From assembly GCA_964247055.1 (NCBI GenBank), contig OZ176052.1, positions 3,472,001 through 3,536,000 of the forward strand: a DNA stretch of 64,000 nucleotides, written 5' to 3'. This DNA comes from Paragordius varius. Lineage: Eukaryota > Nematomorpha. The position numbers and the translations under genes were made by a program. The notes below the pieces were generated by a model. That model was not told the DNA's origin, did no database searches, and saw nothing but the letters and a program-made list of their open reading frames with translations. This document shows positions 55,430 through 64,000 of this stretch, one piece after another (the stretch's first letter is position 1; every line of letters begins with the position of its first letter).

Positions 55430-57664
55430 AAATTCGTTTAAAATGTTGGCATACGGCCTAATCCCCCGGTCAAACCCCTAAAATGTCGGTTTTGACAAAA
55501 ACCATACCTTTCTTCAAATCTCTCACTGCGTCCATAAAAAATATATGTTGAAATATATATATTCTTGTGTATCAAAATTATAATGGTTCTTTTGGTTTTG
55601 GCTCTTCAAGTGATATAAGAATATTTCACTTTTGTGGTTAGTTGTCCATATCAAAATGGCAGAATATGAGCGCATTTTTTGTAAAATAATTTCGGCGAAG
55701 GCCAAATGCTCATATCAAAATCACTAAAATATATCTTTAACTACCTATAAAAAGCAAAACACTATTTTTACATTAATTTTTAGAAGTGGCCTCCGAAAGT
55801 CCCAAATTTCGCTCTTCTAAATTGTGCTAGTTTTTAAAAAATAATCGCAAAAATGCCGGGATAGCGGGATAAAATTTTTAGGCATATGCTAATCGACATA
55901 AATATTTTTTACAAAAATTTAATTTTTAGCAAAATGTAGTTATTATAAAAACACTTTTTCTGTGCAGAACATTTCTTTCACCTCGGAATTTTGATTAAAA
56001 TATGCGTTTGTCCTTAAATTAACGTCAAATAAAAATTGTGTTTTTATATAAAAATTAACAAAGATTTGAAAAACAAACTTTTATATTATTCAGAAGCGAT
56101 AAAAATGTTTAGCATCATTGAACTATATAAAAAGGTATTTGTATAATTTCTAAAAGCGTTGTTATAACGTTTCCATCATCCCTAAAAATAGGATGAGTAA
56201 ATTTCAATAAAATTTTGCCAAAAATTAAATTGTGATAAAAAATATGCATTTTTTAAATATTTTTTTTTGATGGCAAAGCTTATATCTAAAAAATCATCGC
56301 GCGATTCTGGGATTTTTGCTTTTATTTTAGAGCGAAAAAATCTGTGACTTTCGGAGTCCACATCAAAATATTAATATTTTACAAAATTGCTTTATTTTAA
56401 TTATGATATATATAGTTATATTTGAAATGAAGGATTTAGCTTTGACCAAAAAATATAAATAAGAAAAAAATTTGTCTTTTCTGAAATGGAGCATTAACCC
56501 GAAAGTGTTAACTTTCTTATATCACTCGTAAGGGCCTAAAACCAAATGCACTAACATTTTCTTCTCAGAATGAAAATATTTCATCAGTTATTATTTTATA
56601 CCCCCCAATTTTGGATGTAGTGTCTCTGGTCTTCTCATTCCTAATCCGCACAGCGATTTTTTTATACTTTTTGACAAACCTTTAAATTTTAGCTGAATCA
56701 AAAAATCGAATCCTTTATTTGTCTTGGTAGCTTCCCCCAAAAAACCTTGGCTTTTTTAAAGCAGAGTAGAAACAATATAAAAAAATATAAAAATAATTTT
56801 CTATATAATATGATGCTGAAAATTTTGATCACCTTAGAATTTCGTTTTTAAGAACAATTATTTTAATCAAAATTTAGATGAAATGATTTTAAGATCTGAT
56901 TTATATAGAAAAATGCTAATAAGCGTTTTTATACCGTTTGCAACTGCCTCAAAATACTATGAAGTAAACATCAACAAATATGCTATAAATTAAATATATC
57001 AAAGTTTAAAATTGTGTCTATTTTAAGAGAACTAGCACATATTTGAAGGACCAAAAAATTGGGAATTTGCGAAGCTCACATCTAAAACTATTTTTTAAAA
57101 AATAATGTTTTGCTTTCTATAGCAGTTTGTTTTAGTGATAATTGGAATTAGGCACTTAGCTTAATTTAAAAAATTTTACAATCTATGACCTTTAGGGGAA
57201 ATTATCCTAAGGCGATCATAAAAAGTTAGGATATTAATCTGAATTTTAAAATATGCTTTCTATAGCCTTTTAGGCGTATTATACATATAGAATTTTTTTA
57301 GATTATGAAAATTGGTAAAGAAATCCTCAGCTCAAACTTCTTCTTCGCCATTTTCTTTCTAACTCATAAATCGCTATTGCAAAAGGAAAATAAATGTATA
57401 TGATTAAAATATATACATAATTAACATTAAAAGCTTTCAGTCTAACTTTTGAAAAAATTGATCTATTTTAATAAAGCTGTTCGTTTCATCGTGTTTTCGA
57501 GCTGTCATTTTTTCTAGAAGTCAAAAAACTGTAAATAAAACTTTTATCTGATCCATGAGAATAGATTTGAAAAAATTTAACTAAAATGCTTTCCAACCAG
57601 TAGGTTATTTAGAAAATTGAGCTCTGGCATATAAAAGTACCTCAATATGTCAATTAGAAAAAAA
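55430..57664. repeat. Unclassified long repeat in head-to-head copies
   Basis: 55430-56070 (forward) pairs with 56075-56680 (reverse) around a centre near 56073. For example GTGGCCTCCGAAAGTC (55793) pairs with GACTTTCGGAGTCCAC (56348), and AAGTGATATAAGAA (55610) pairs with TTCTTATATCACTC (56515). A further reverse copy spans about 56990-57664, matching both 55748-55860 and the separate copy at 24820-25500. No ORF above 60 codons looks real, and no family was recognised. Confidence 0.72.
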
Positions 57665-57684
57665 AAGTGAAAAGATCAAATTAA

Positions 57685-58830
57685 CACTTCGATTTAAATT
57701 GGGGTATCTAAATACCCCAGACCAAATTTGAGTTAGGATTTTTATAAAACTACTGTAGGAAACGGTCCCAAATTAAATTTATGCTTTTATCATAATAAAA
57801 ATATATAAATATGCCAAAATTTCTATATAAAATTTTTTAAAAAAAGGTTCCATGTTATACTACTTCAATATTTTTATTTTACAAAATTTTTGCAAAATAT
57901 CGTCTTCATTTAATTTTAAGGGTAAAATTAATGCTAGAAAATTATATAAATTAGATCTAACATTGATAGAAATAGAAAAAGTGGTTTCTTTTGTATTATA
58001 TTTAATTATATGATTGCACACATGTCACGTTGACTTAACACTTCGATTCAAATTGGGGTGTCTAAATACCCCAGACTAAATTTAAATTAATATTTTTAAA
58101 AAACTACTGAAGGAAACGGTCCCAATTTAAATTTATGCTTCTATCCTGATAAAAATTATATAAATATGCCAAAATATCTTGATAAAATTTTGTGTTGAAA
58201 AAAAAGTTCCATCTCAAACTACTTCGCCGCCATTTTTGTACAAAATTTTTGCAAAATATCGTCTTCATTTAATTTAAGTGTAAAACTAAAGCTAAATTTT
58301 TATATAAATTACATCTAACATTGATAGAAATAGAAAAAGCGGTTTATTTTGTATTATTTTTTAATTTTATAATTTCACACATGTCAGTTGACGAAATTTT
58401 TACCTTTCGGTTTTAGCTTAAAATAGGTTATATCAAGTATTTTTGAATAAAATTTTTTATATATTTTGGTTTATTAATGTTATATAAGTGTAAAATTTTG
58501 CCATGGTTTTGATTACTTCCATACTTTTTAAAGTATTTGATATTAAACAGGCCTGGGGTATCCAACTACCCCAATTTGAATCGAAGGACTAAAATGAGTG
58601 TGTTGAATCCAGGTGTAAATTTTTACTTTCGTTTTAGATAAAATAAGTATTATCAAGTATTTTTGAATAAATTTTTTTTATATATTTGGTTTTGTTATAT
58701 AAGTGTAAAATTTTTCCATGGTTTCGATTCCTTCCATATTTTTTATAGAATTTAATTTTAAAGAGGCCTTGTGTATTTAACTACCCCAATTTGAATCGAA
58801 TGACTAAAATAAATGTATTGTATCCAAGTG
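57685..58830 (+). mobile_element. TTAA-flanked MITE containing a second copy of itself
   Basis: TTAA at 57681-57684 and 58831-58834. Outer parts are 57685-58034 and about 58616-58830, together about 565 bp. Left end CACTTCGATTTAAATTGGGG, right end TATTGTATCCAAGTG. Confidence 0.88.
58039..58615 (+). mobile_element. Inner TTAA MITE nested in the same family
   Basis: Left TTAA at 58035-58038. The right flank reads TAAA, one base short of TTAA. Left end CACTTCGATTCAAATTGGGG, right end GTTGAATCCAGGTG. About 577 bp, in the same orientation as the outer copy. Confidence 0.85.
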
Positions 58831-59176
58831 TTAACAAAGTTTTAAAAATTTTCTAATTTTTCGATATTGAGTACTATCCACAAAAGGGTAAAAATTAAAT
58901 GACAGGTAGGAAGGACCTAAACTCAAACCGTTACATTATTCTGCCAGAATATATTCGATCCGCATATTTTTAATTCCCTTCAATTTCAGATGCAAATAAC
59001 ATAACAAAAAATATAAATTTATAGGCTACACATAATGATTTGATATCACTCTGGGATACCGCTGGAAAATTTATAATTTTAATTTATGAATATTTTACAA
59101 AATATTTTATGAAACAATATCTAACAATTCCCCATTCGGCCAGCATGTTAAGGTAGAGTTAATTTTTATTTTAGGA

Positions 59177-59983
59177 ATGACTAAAAGACCATTAACAACT
59201 GATGAAATATGTAATAAACATCTAAAATACGAAATATTAAACAATAAAATCCCTCAATTTAAAATATTTAATCCCATAATAAAGAATAAGAAGAGTGATA
59301 GATTAAACCATTCTATATTTAAAAATCAAAAACCTGAATACGCCAACTTATATAATAATTTTGCTACAACCAACGTTAAACTTGATGAAGCTTTTAACCT
59401 TTATAAAGATATTCGCGATATATATCGACATGAAAAAATATGTGATAAAAATATAAAAATTCATGAATTACGACGAGATAACCAGCACAATTTCAGATCC
59501 AATTTATATAAGATATATAATTCTTTGCCCGATAAAAATTTGATATCAACCCTCTCTAAACATTATGAAAACTCTTTATTAGCAAAAAATAAAAATTCGG
59601 ATTTCCTCCATTTGCTAGGTTCTCATTTATATAATGAACATATTGATCAACATGAACCACTATCAACTTTGATAACTAATTCACGAAATAACATAACTAG
59701 TGTTACACAAAGTCCAAAAAATCCATCTGGCTCCACACAGTCTACTAGCACAATATCTGAGACTACCTGTTCATCATCATCTTCAATCTCAAATTATTCA
59801 TTAGAAACTACGCCTGAAATAAATCCATTTAATACCACCGTATTTCAATCATCCCATAGCATTGAAAATATTTTGCACACCAATAAATCGCTAAATAATT
59901 TCTGCAAAGATACTAACACTATTAACACCAATAATAATAATAATAATCAATCTATATTTGATCTTGTTAATGATTTGTTTTGA
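59177..59983 (+). CDS. Hypothetical protein, 268 codons, directly upstream of CTU1
   Basis: I do not recognise this protein. The ORF begins with ATG two bases after a strong acceptor-like tract (TTAATTTTTATTTTAG), which could be a cis acceptor or a trans-splice site. Residues about 1-165 are charged and mixed, with many Lys/Asn/Tyr and predicted helical stretches (for example [18 protein letters not shown] and [18 protein letters not shown]). Residues about 175-268 are Ser/Thr/Asn-rich with an N-P-F motif, and the acidic-hydrophobic end D-L-V-N-D-L-F could be a sorting or adaptor-binding tail. The stop (TGA, 59981-59983) lies 29 nt before the CTU1 ATG, in a different frame, with no obvious poly(A) signal between. 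It may be the last exon of a longer gene, a stand-alone gene, or the first cistron of a shared transcript. Confidence 0.6.
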   Translation: MTKRPLTTDEICNKHLKYEILNNKIPQFKIFNPIIKNKKSDRLNHSIFKNQKPEYANLYNNFATTNVKLDEAFNLYKDIRDIYRHEKICDKNIKIHELRRDNQHNFRSNLYKIYNSLPDKNLISTLSKHYENSLLAKNKNSDFLHLLGSHLYNEHIDQHEPLSTLITNSRNNITSVTQSPKNPSGSTQSTSTISETTCSSSSSISNYSLETTPEINPFNTTVFQSSHSIENILHTNKSLNNFCKDTNTINTNNNNNNQSIFDLVNDLF

Positions 59984-60012
59984 ATAAGCGCTCAAAATCC
60001 AACATTTATACA

Positions 60013-62356
60013 ATGAAATGTTCATATTGTAACTCGGATTCAGCATGCATGAAAAGATCCTTAACAGGAAACCCTTCGTGCAAACTTTGCTTTTTTGAAC
60101 ATTTCGAAAATGAAATTCATCAAACAATTACGAATGAAAAATTATTTGGACCGGGTGAAACAGTTGCTATTGGCGCATCCGGCGGGAAAGGTATTAAAAT
60201 GATTATATTAATATCTGAGAATCCATCATAGAAACAAAATAAGATTTTAATAAAAAAATATTTATGATACACAATTTTAATTGCCATAATCAATTATCAA
60301 TTAATCCGATTTTAAAGGTGTTCCGTTTAAAATATACTTATTCTGGAAAATATACTGTTATTTTAGCAAAATATAATTTATATATATTTACATAAGATTC
60401 CACAGTACTAATACATGTTTTGAAAACTTTGAACGAACGTCACAACTACAAGCTTAATTTGATATTGATCAGCATTGATGAGGGGATAGCTGGTTACAGG
60501 TTAATTTTTATAATTTAATTAATCATCAATTATAAGAGGTTAAAATGTTTTTGTTTTAGTACAGTAATAATAAATCAAAAATAATTGCTAACAGAGCATA
60601 GATAAAGTTTTGTTAAATTTTAAACTATTCAAACCTGTTATGATGATAAATTTATCAAAAATAAGCAGAGAATTAAGTTGAAAGTGGAATGCTATTTGTT
60701 AAAGTACGACACTAGTCTGCGACCATTATTTACGAAGCGTTTCATATATTGCTAACATTTTCAAATTTTATTTTTAATATATTATCATTAAGAAATTTTA
60801 CTCAAAACATGATTTTTAAAACTCTATTAAAAATGCAAAAAATATACGAAAGATTTATAAAAGCATATTTACCTTAATCCTTAAACCAATTAAGCCCATA
60901 GTTTTCTCTCGGTACGCTTTATATTATTTTATATTCTCTCTATTCAATAATCATTTTTATTTTATTTTTTAACATTTTACTCAATGTTTATATTGTAGTG
61001 AAGCAAATTTTTGATTTATATAATTATTATATACCATTTACAATTTAAATTCACCCTCGAACAATTCAAATTAACCCTTTAACAATTCAAATTCACCATA
61101 AAAATAAATTATGTGTTTTCGGATCAATATAACTCATCATAAATATTAAATATTTAATGGCATAATTTATTATTTTTTCAGTGTTATTTAAATTTTAAAC
61201 AAAATTCTATTTTTTAAAAATCCAAAAAAATGTAATTTTTAATCGTAAAAAAAACACTTGATTTATTTTAGGGTGAATTTGAATTGTTTGTTCAAGGGTA
61301 AATTTGAACTGTAAATGGTATAATTATATACATACATATGTGTATACAAAGAGATGATTCATTGAAAACTGTGCATGAAAATAAGGTGGAATATGGATTA
61401 CCTCTTAGCATCACCTCGTATAAAGAGTTGTATGGTTGGACGATGGATGAAATTGTACGTCAACTTGGAACCAAAAATAATTGTACCGTTTGTGGTGTAT
61501 TTCGTCGGCAAGCTTTAGACCGCGCTGCTTGTCAAAAGCGGGCTGATAAAATTGCTACTGGTAAACATTAGCTATTTTTTTTTATCTCATATAACATATT
61601 TTTATGTTCTTCTTATGAGAATTTTGAATTTTTGTTCAAAAGAGTAATTAAACTGCCCAATCCGATCATAAACATTTAATGGTGTAAGAATTGATTACTG
61701 ATGGATTTTGTTTACGCAACAAGTTGCAAAATTAGTTTATTTGTTAACTAGCACAAAATATATTATTGAATTATTGAATTCCTAACATAGATTAAAACAT
61801 TTGTATTTGGGTGTAGAAATTTAACTTAAACTTTTCAAATATATGCGCATAAAATTCGCGCTTTACTAATTACATAACCAATTTATAGATCATTTATTTA
61901 TTATATACAAGTGAAACCATAAATTACCATACAACAATTCAAATTTACCCCTGATCATTAATAAATGAGCCCAAAAATAAATTATATATTTTTGGACTAA
62001 TATAACTTATCATTGTGATATATTTTGTCGCATAGTCTTATTTTTTTTTGTTTTATGTTAATTTTAAACAATTTTTTTTAATAATATTAAAAATATAGGT
62101 ATCTTTTGACATTTAATCACACATAATTCATTTTAGGATGTTCAGGGATGAATTGAATTGTTCAGGGAATTTGAGATGTAAATGGATATAATTCATACAC
62201 TTTAAATAATTAGGCCATAATGCCGATGATATGGCTGAAACTGTACTTATGAATATTTTAAGAGGTGATTATAATCGAATGATGCGTTGTACATCCACTA
62301 TAACAGACAATACACTCATGGATCAAAATACAAATCCAAACGCTACCGATAGCCAA
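60013..62356 (+). CDS. CTU1: CTU1/NCS6 cytosolic tRNA 2-thiolation protein, first four exons
   Basis: CTU1 activates wobble uridine 34 of Lys, Glu and Gln tRNAs by adenylation before sulfur transfer from URM1, working with CTU2 in the cytosol. Exons: 60013-60190, 60397-60499, 61352-61560 and 62214-62356, all GT-AG and in phase (the last donor at GTTTTT is tentative). Exon 1 encodes the N-terminal zinc ribbon (C-S-Y-C and C-K-L-C pairs), then [16 protein letters not shown]. The ATP pyrophosphatase P-loop S-G-G-K-D-S is split by intron 1. Exon 2 ends [14 protein letters not shown]. Exon 3 has [20 protein letters not shown] and [17 protein letters not shown] with the catalytic C-x2-C. Exon 4 has [20 protein letters not shown] then RCTSI. 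The start at 60013 matches the family N-terminus. The remaining C-terminal part (R-C-K-P-L-K onward) was not found and must lie beyond 64000 or be missing. Confidence 0.94.
61032..61320. mobile_element. TA-flanked MITE (ACCATTTACA family), copy 3, in CTU1 intron 2
   Basis: Left TACCATTTACAATTTAAATT, right AACTGTAAATGGTA, with TA flanks and the usual subterminal AATTGTT...AAGGGTGAATTTG units. It ends 31 bp before CTU1 exon 3. Confidence 0.86.
61925..62186. mobile_element. TA-flanked MITE (ACCATTTACA family), copy 4, in CTU1 intron 3
   Basis: A more decayed relative: TACCATACAACAATTCAAAT at the left and GATGTAAATGGA at the right. It ends 27 bp before CTU1 exon 4. Confidence 0.75.
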
Positions 62357-62889
62357 GTTTTTATTTTAATTTAATATCTTGCGATATTTTTTAGTTATGA
62401 AACACCACCTCGTTTTAAAGGGTTTTATGAAATATATTCCTATTTTTTTTCTGATATATATATATATATATAAATTTATCACTTGTGCATTGTAAAAGCT
62501 TAGATCGTTGGCGCTTTTTTTGTAAAAAATCCTACTCCATTTGATTATTTAATTAATAATAGTTTTTGCGATTCCATATATTGGTATAGCAAAATTTTAT
62601 TATAACTATATTAGTCTCATTATTTAGGTCTAATGTGGTGTGTTAATGTATCTAAAAAAAGTTTGTATAAGTTTTTTGTCTTTCTAAACACTAGTATTGT
62701 CTGCAACACTCATATAAATTTTTAATTGTGTTCCCATTACACGTATCGGATATTTTAAATTTAATAGTGGGTTCAAAAAATTATTAAGGAGGATTGGACT
62801 ATTTAAAACCTATTTTAGATAAAGCCTTGGATAGAGCAAGCGCCATCATTTATAAAATATCAAAAATTGATCAAGCAGCTCTCTGAAAC
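62357..62889 (+). other. CTU1 downstream intron sequence, no exon assigned
   Basis: AT-rich sequence with a (TA)n run near 62455. A coding-like patch at about 62797-62879 is open in two frames but matches neither CTU1 nor any family I recognise. Confidence 0.35.
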
Positions 62890-64000
62890 CGTAAATAAAT
62901 TATAATTATTTGTTTGTATGAATGCGTTATTGGATGGATCTCTGTTGTCAAGGGGTTCCTTGGCATCCCGTCGTGACGGGGTTTAGGTGTTTGATCATTG
63001 CATTGAAGGATTTTTTGTTTAACCAGTCCCCGGCTTTTATGTTTTTGGACTGTAGGTCTTGGGTAATGTTTTTGTCCCATGTTATTGCTGGACGACCAAC
63101 TCTGTTTTGTTTGTTTGGCTTAAGGTTTGTTATATTTTTAATCCAATTATCGTTATCTAATCTTTGAATGTGACCGTAATAGCCAAGTCTACGGATTTGA
63201 ATATATTTTGAGATGGGTAGGATTTGTTTATCATGAGAGATTGTTCGCTTAAATGTATTTATCATTCTTTGTTCCATATTATCCAGCATATTTTCCTGTG
63301 TTTTACTTATTTGCCATGTTTCGCAAGCATAGGTTATAGTGGGTCTAACGCCAATTAGGTATATTTTGTTTTTTGTTTTTGTAGATATGTGTTTATTGGT
63401 AAATATGTATTTATATTGGTTGTATCTACCCCAACCAATTCTTATGCGATTTTTGATGGCTTCAGATGAACCTCCTTGAGCGGAAATGGTATCACCAAGG
63501 TAGGTAAACTTTTGTACTTTTTGAATTTCGCTGTCACCTATTTTAAGGTAGGTTTCAGCTTCTATGGGTGGAATATATTGTTTGGATAGAGTACATGGGG
63601 GGCATATATAATTATTATTATTTTTTAAAGTTCCATTTAATCCCGAACATGGTTTGTGTAACCAGTATTGACACTTAGTGCATTGGATGGAGTTTAGACC
63701 TACATTTTTTAGGCATGCGCGGCATGGGTATTTGATTTGATTGGTTTTTTTGTCGCCTGTTATCATAACCTTAGTTTTTTGAATGTTGATTGTGAGACCA
63801 TGTCGCTCAAGGCAGGTTTTCCAGAGTTTGAACTTTTGGCTGAGCTCGTTTAGATTTTCTGACGTTAACAATAAATCATCAGCGTAGATGAGCTCCCAAG
63901 GAAGACCAGTACGGATCTCATCACTGATGGTGTCTATTATTATGGTGAATAGAAGGGGGCTAAGCACAGAACCTTGGTGTAGTCCTGTTGTGATGTGGAA
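62890..64000 (-). mobile_element. Non-LTR retrotransposon 3' portion, continuing past the window edge
   Basis: Runs on the minus strand from beyond 64000 to an AT-rich 3' end near 62890. Contains the reverse transcriptase C-terminal half. It probably lies in a CTU1 intron or just downstream of the gene, in the opposite orientation. Confidence 0.8.
62948..64000 (-). CDS. Non-LTR reverse transcriptase (partial) with embedded PHD-type finger
   Basis: Read on the minus strand from the window edge: F-H-I-T-T-G-L-H-Q-G-S-V-L-S-P-L-L-F-T (motif B), LPWELIYADDLLLTSENL (motif C, Y-A-D-D intact) and HGLTINIQKTKVMI (motif D). Next comes a Cys4-His-Cys3 finger (C-R-A-C, C-T-K-C, H-K-P-C, C-P-P-C), then VQKFTYLGDTISAQGG, the thumb region TYACETWQISKTQENMLDNM, and a C-terminal RVGRPAITWDKNITQDL. 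It stops at 62948 with no internal stop in the visible 350 codons. From memory, a finger at this place is known in some CR1/L2-type elements across animals. The upstream catalytic Asp (motif A) and any endonuclease lie outside the window. A young or recently active copy is possible. Confidence 0.88.
   Translation of the reverse strand, partial: FHITTGLHQGSVLSPLLFTIIIDTISDEIRTGLPWELIYADDLLLTSENLNELSQKFKLWKTCLERHGLTINIQKTKVMITGDKKTNQIKYPCRACLKNVGLNSIQCTKCQYWLHKPCSGLNGTLKNNNNYICPPCTLSKQYIPPIEAETYLKIGDSEIQKVQKFTYLGDTISAQGGSSEAIKNRIRIGWGRYNQYKYIFTNKHISTKTKNKIYLIGVRPTITYACETWQISKTQENMLDNMEQRMINTFKRTISHDKQILPISKYIQIRRLGYYGHIQRLDNDNWIKNITNLKPNKQNRVGRPAITWDKNITQDLQSKNIKAGDWLNKKSFNAMIKHLNPVTTGCQGTP

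Larger units (their letters stand above)
55523..59176. other. Intergenic region between FRY and the CTU1 cluster, repeats only
   Basis: Apart from the unclassified repeat and the TTAA MITEs, no gene was seen. The stretch 58835-59176 before the hypothetical ORF is AT-rich with no recognised promoter motif. Confidence 0.45.

Noticed and set aside
59128-59174. A possible tiny intron (GTAGAG to TTTTAG, 22 nt) joining upstream codons to the 268-codon ORF
   Set aside because: It is too short for spliceosomal removal, and none of the upstream frames gives a matching phase.
59177-59983. The 268-codon ORF as the missing C-terminus of FRY
   Set aside because: It shares no recognisable residues with the Furry C-terminal domain, and lies 8 kb beyond a good FRY stop codon.
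62797-62879. Coding-like patch as the next CTU1 exon
   Set aside because: It lacks the expected CTU1 continuation (R-C-K-P-L-K and following). Two frames look equally open and one ends in a stop before any donor.

Overview
This is a window of A+T-rich (roughly three quarters A+T by eye) animal genomic DNA with spliceosomal introns and very many transposon remnants. The host genes are metazoan: a Furry (FRY) orthologue, a CTU1/NCS6 tRNA thiolase, and two divergent class A GPCRs. Low-complexity Asn/Ser tracts, short introns and hAT, mariner, TTAA-type and non-LTR debris fit an invertebrate, but I cannot name the phylum. I saw no bacterial operon, CRISPR array, rRNA, tRNA, retrovirus-like or Polinton-like element.

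Layout. (1) 1-18.3 kb: a direct tandem duplication offset by about 11.2 kb. Each copy carries one intact 532-residue GPCR on the minus strand (5347-6945 and 16552-18150). The copies differ mainly by transposon insertions, so each supplies an 'empty site' for insertions in the other. Copy 1 took a hAT element with perfect 8-bp target duplications (17-1458), a second hAT (about 2542-4880) that was itself invaded, and a long-TIR element (7083-12125) just upstream of GPCR 1 that carries a 3.07-kb hAT and a TTAA element. Copy 2 took a TA-flanked MITE and a hAT deletion derivative that received a further, inverted member of its own family. (2) 18.3-28.4 kb: intergenic, mostly nested repeats. Two TTAA-flanked MITEs were opened up, one by a hAT containing an inverted duplication of itself, the other by a 5'-truncated RTE-like LINE. 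(3) 28.4-51.1 kb: FRY on the plus strand. I propose a 24-exon model in which every junction keeps phase, except that the exon 6 donor is uncertain; it encodes about 3,811 residues. (4) 51.1-59.1 kb: intergenic, with a MITE, a dead mauritiana-type mariner, a hAT MITE, a palindrome of about 1.28 kb, a long unclassified repeat present in both orientations, and a TTAA MITE inserted into another of the same family. (5) 59.2-64 kb: a 268-codon ORF of unknown function whose stop lies about 30 nt before the CTU1 start codon; four CTU1 exons, with related MITEs in two of the introns; and, at the right edge, a minus-strand non-LTR reverse transcriptase with an embedded PHD-type finger.

I see no pathway linking the host genes. 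FRY is a scaffold for NDR/LATS kinase signalling in cell morphogenesis, CTU1 modifies wobble uridine in tRNAs, and the GPCRs look like orphan peptide-type receptors. The most unusual material is the transposon stratigraphy, the unclassified inverted repeats at 53.8-57.7 kb, the close ORF-CTU1 spacing, and the enlarged, apparently C-terminally shortened FRY.
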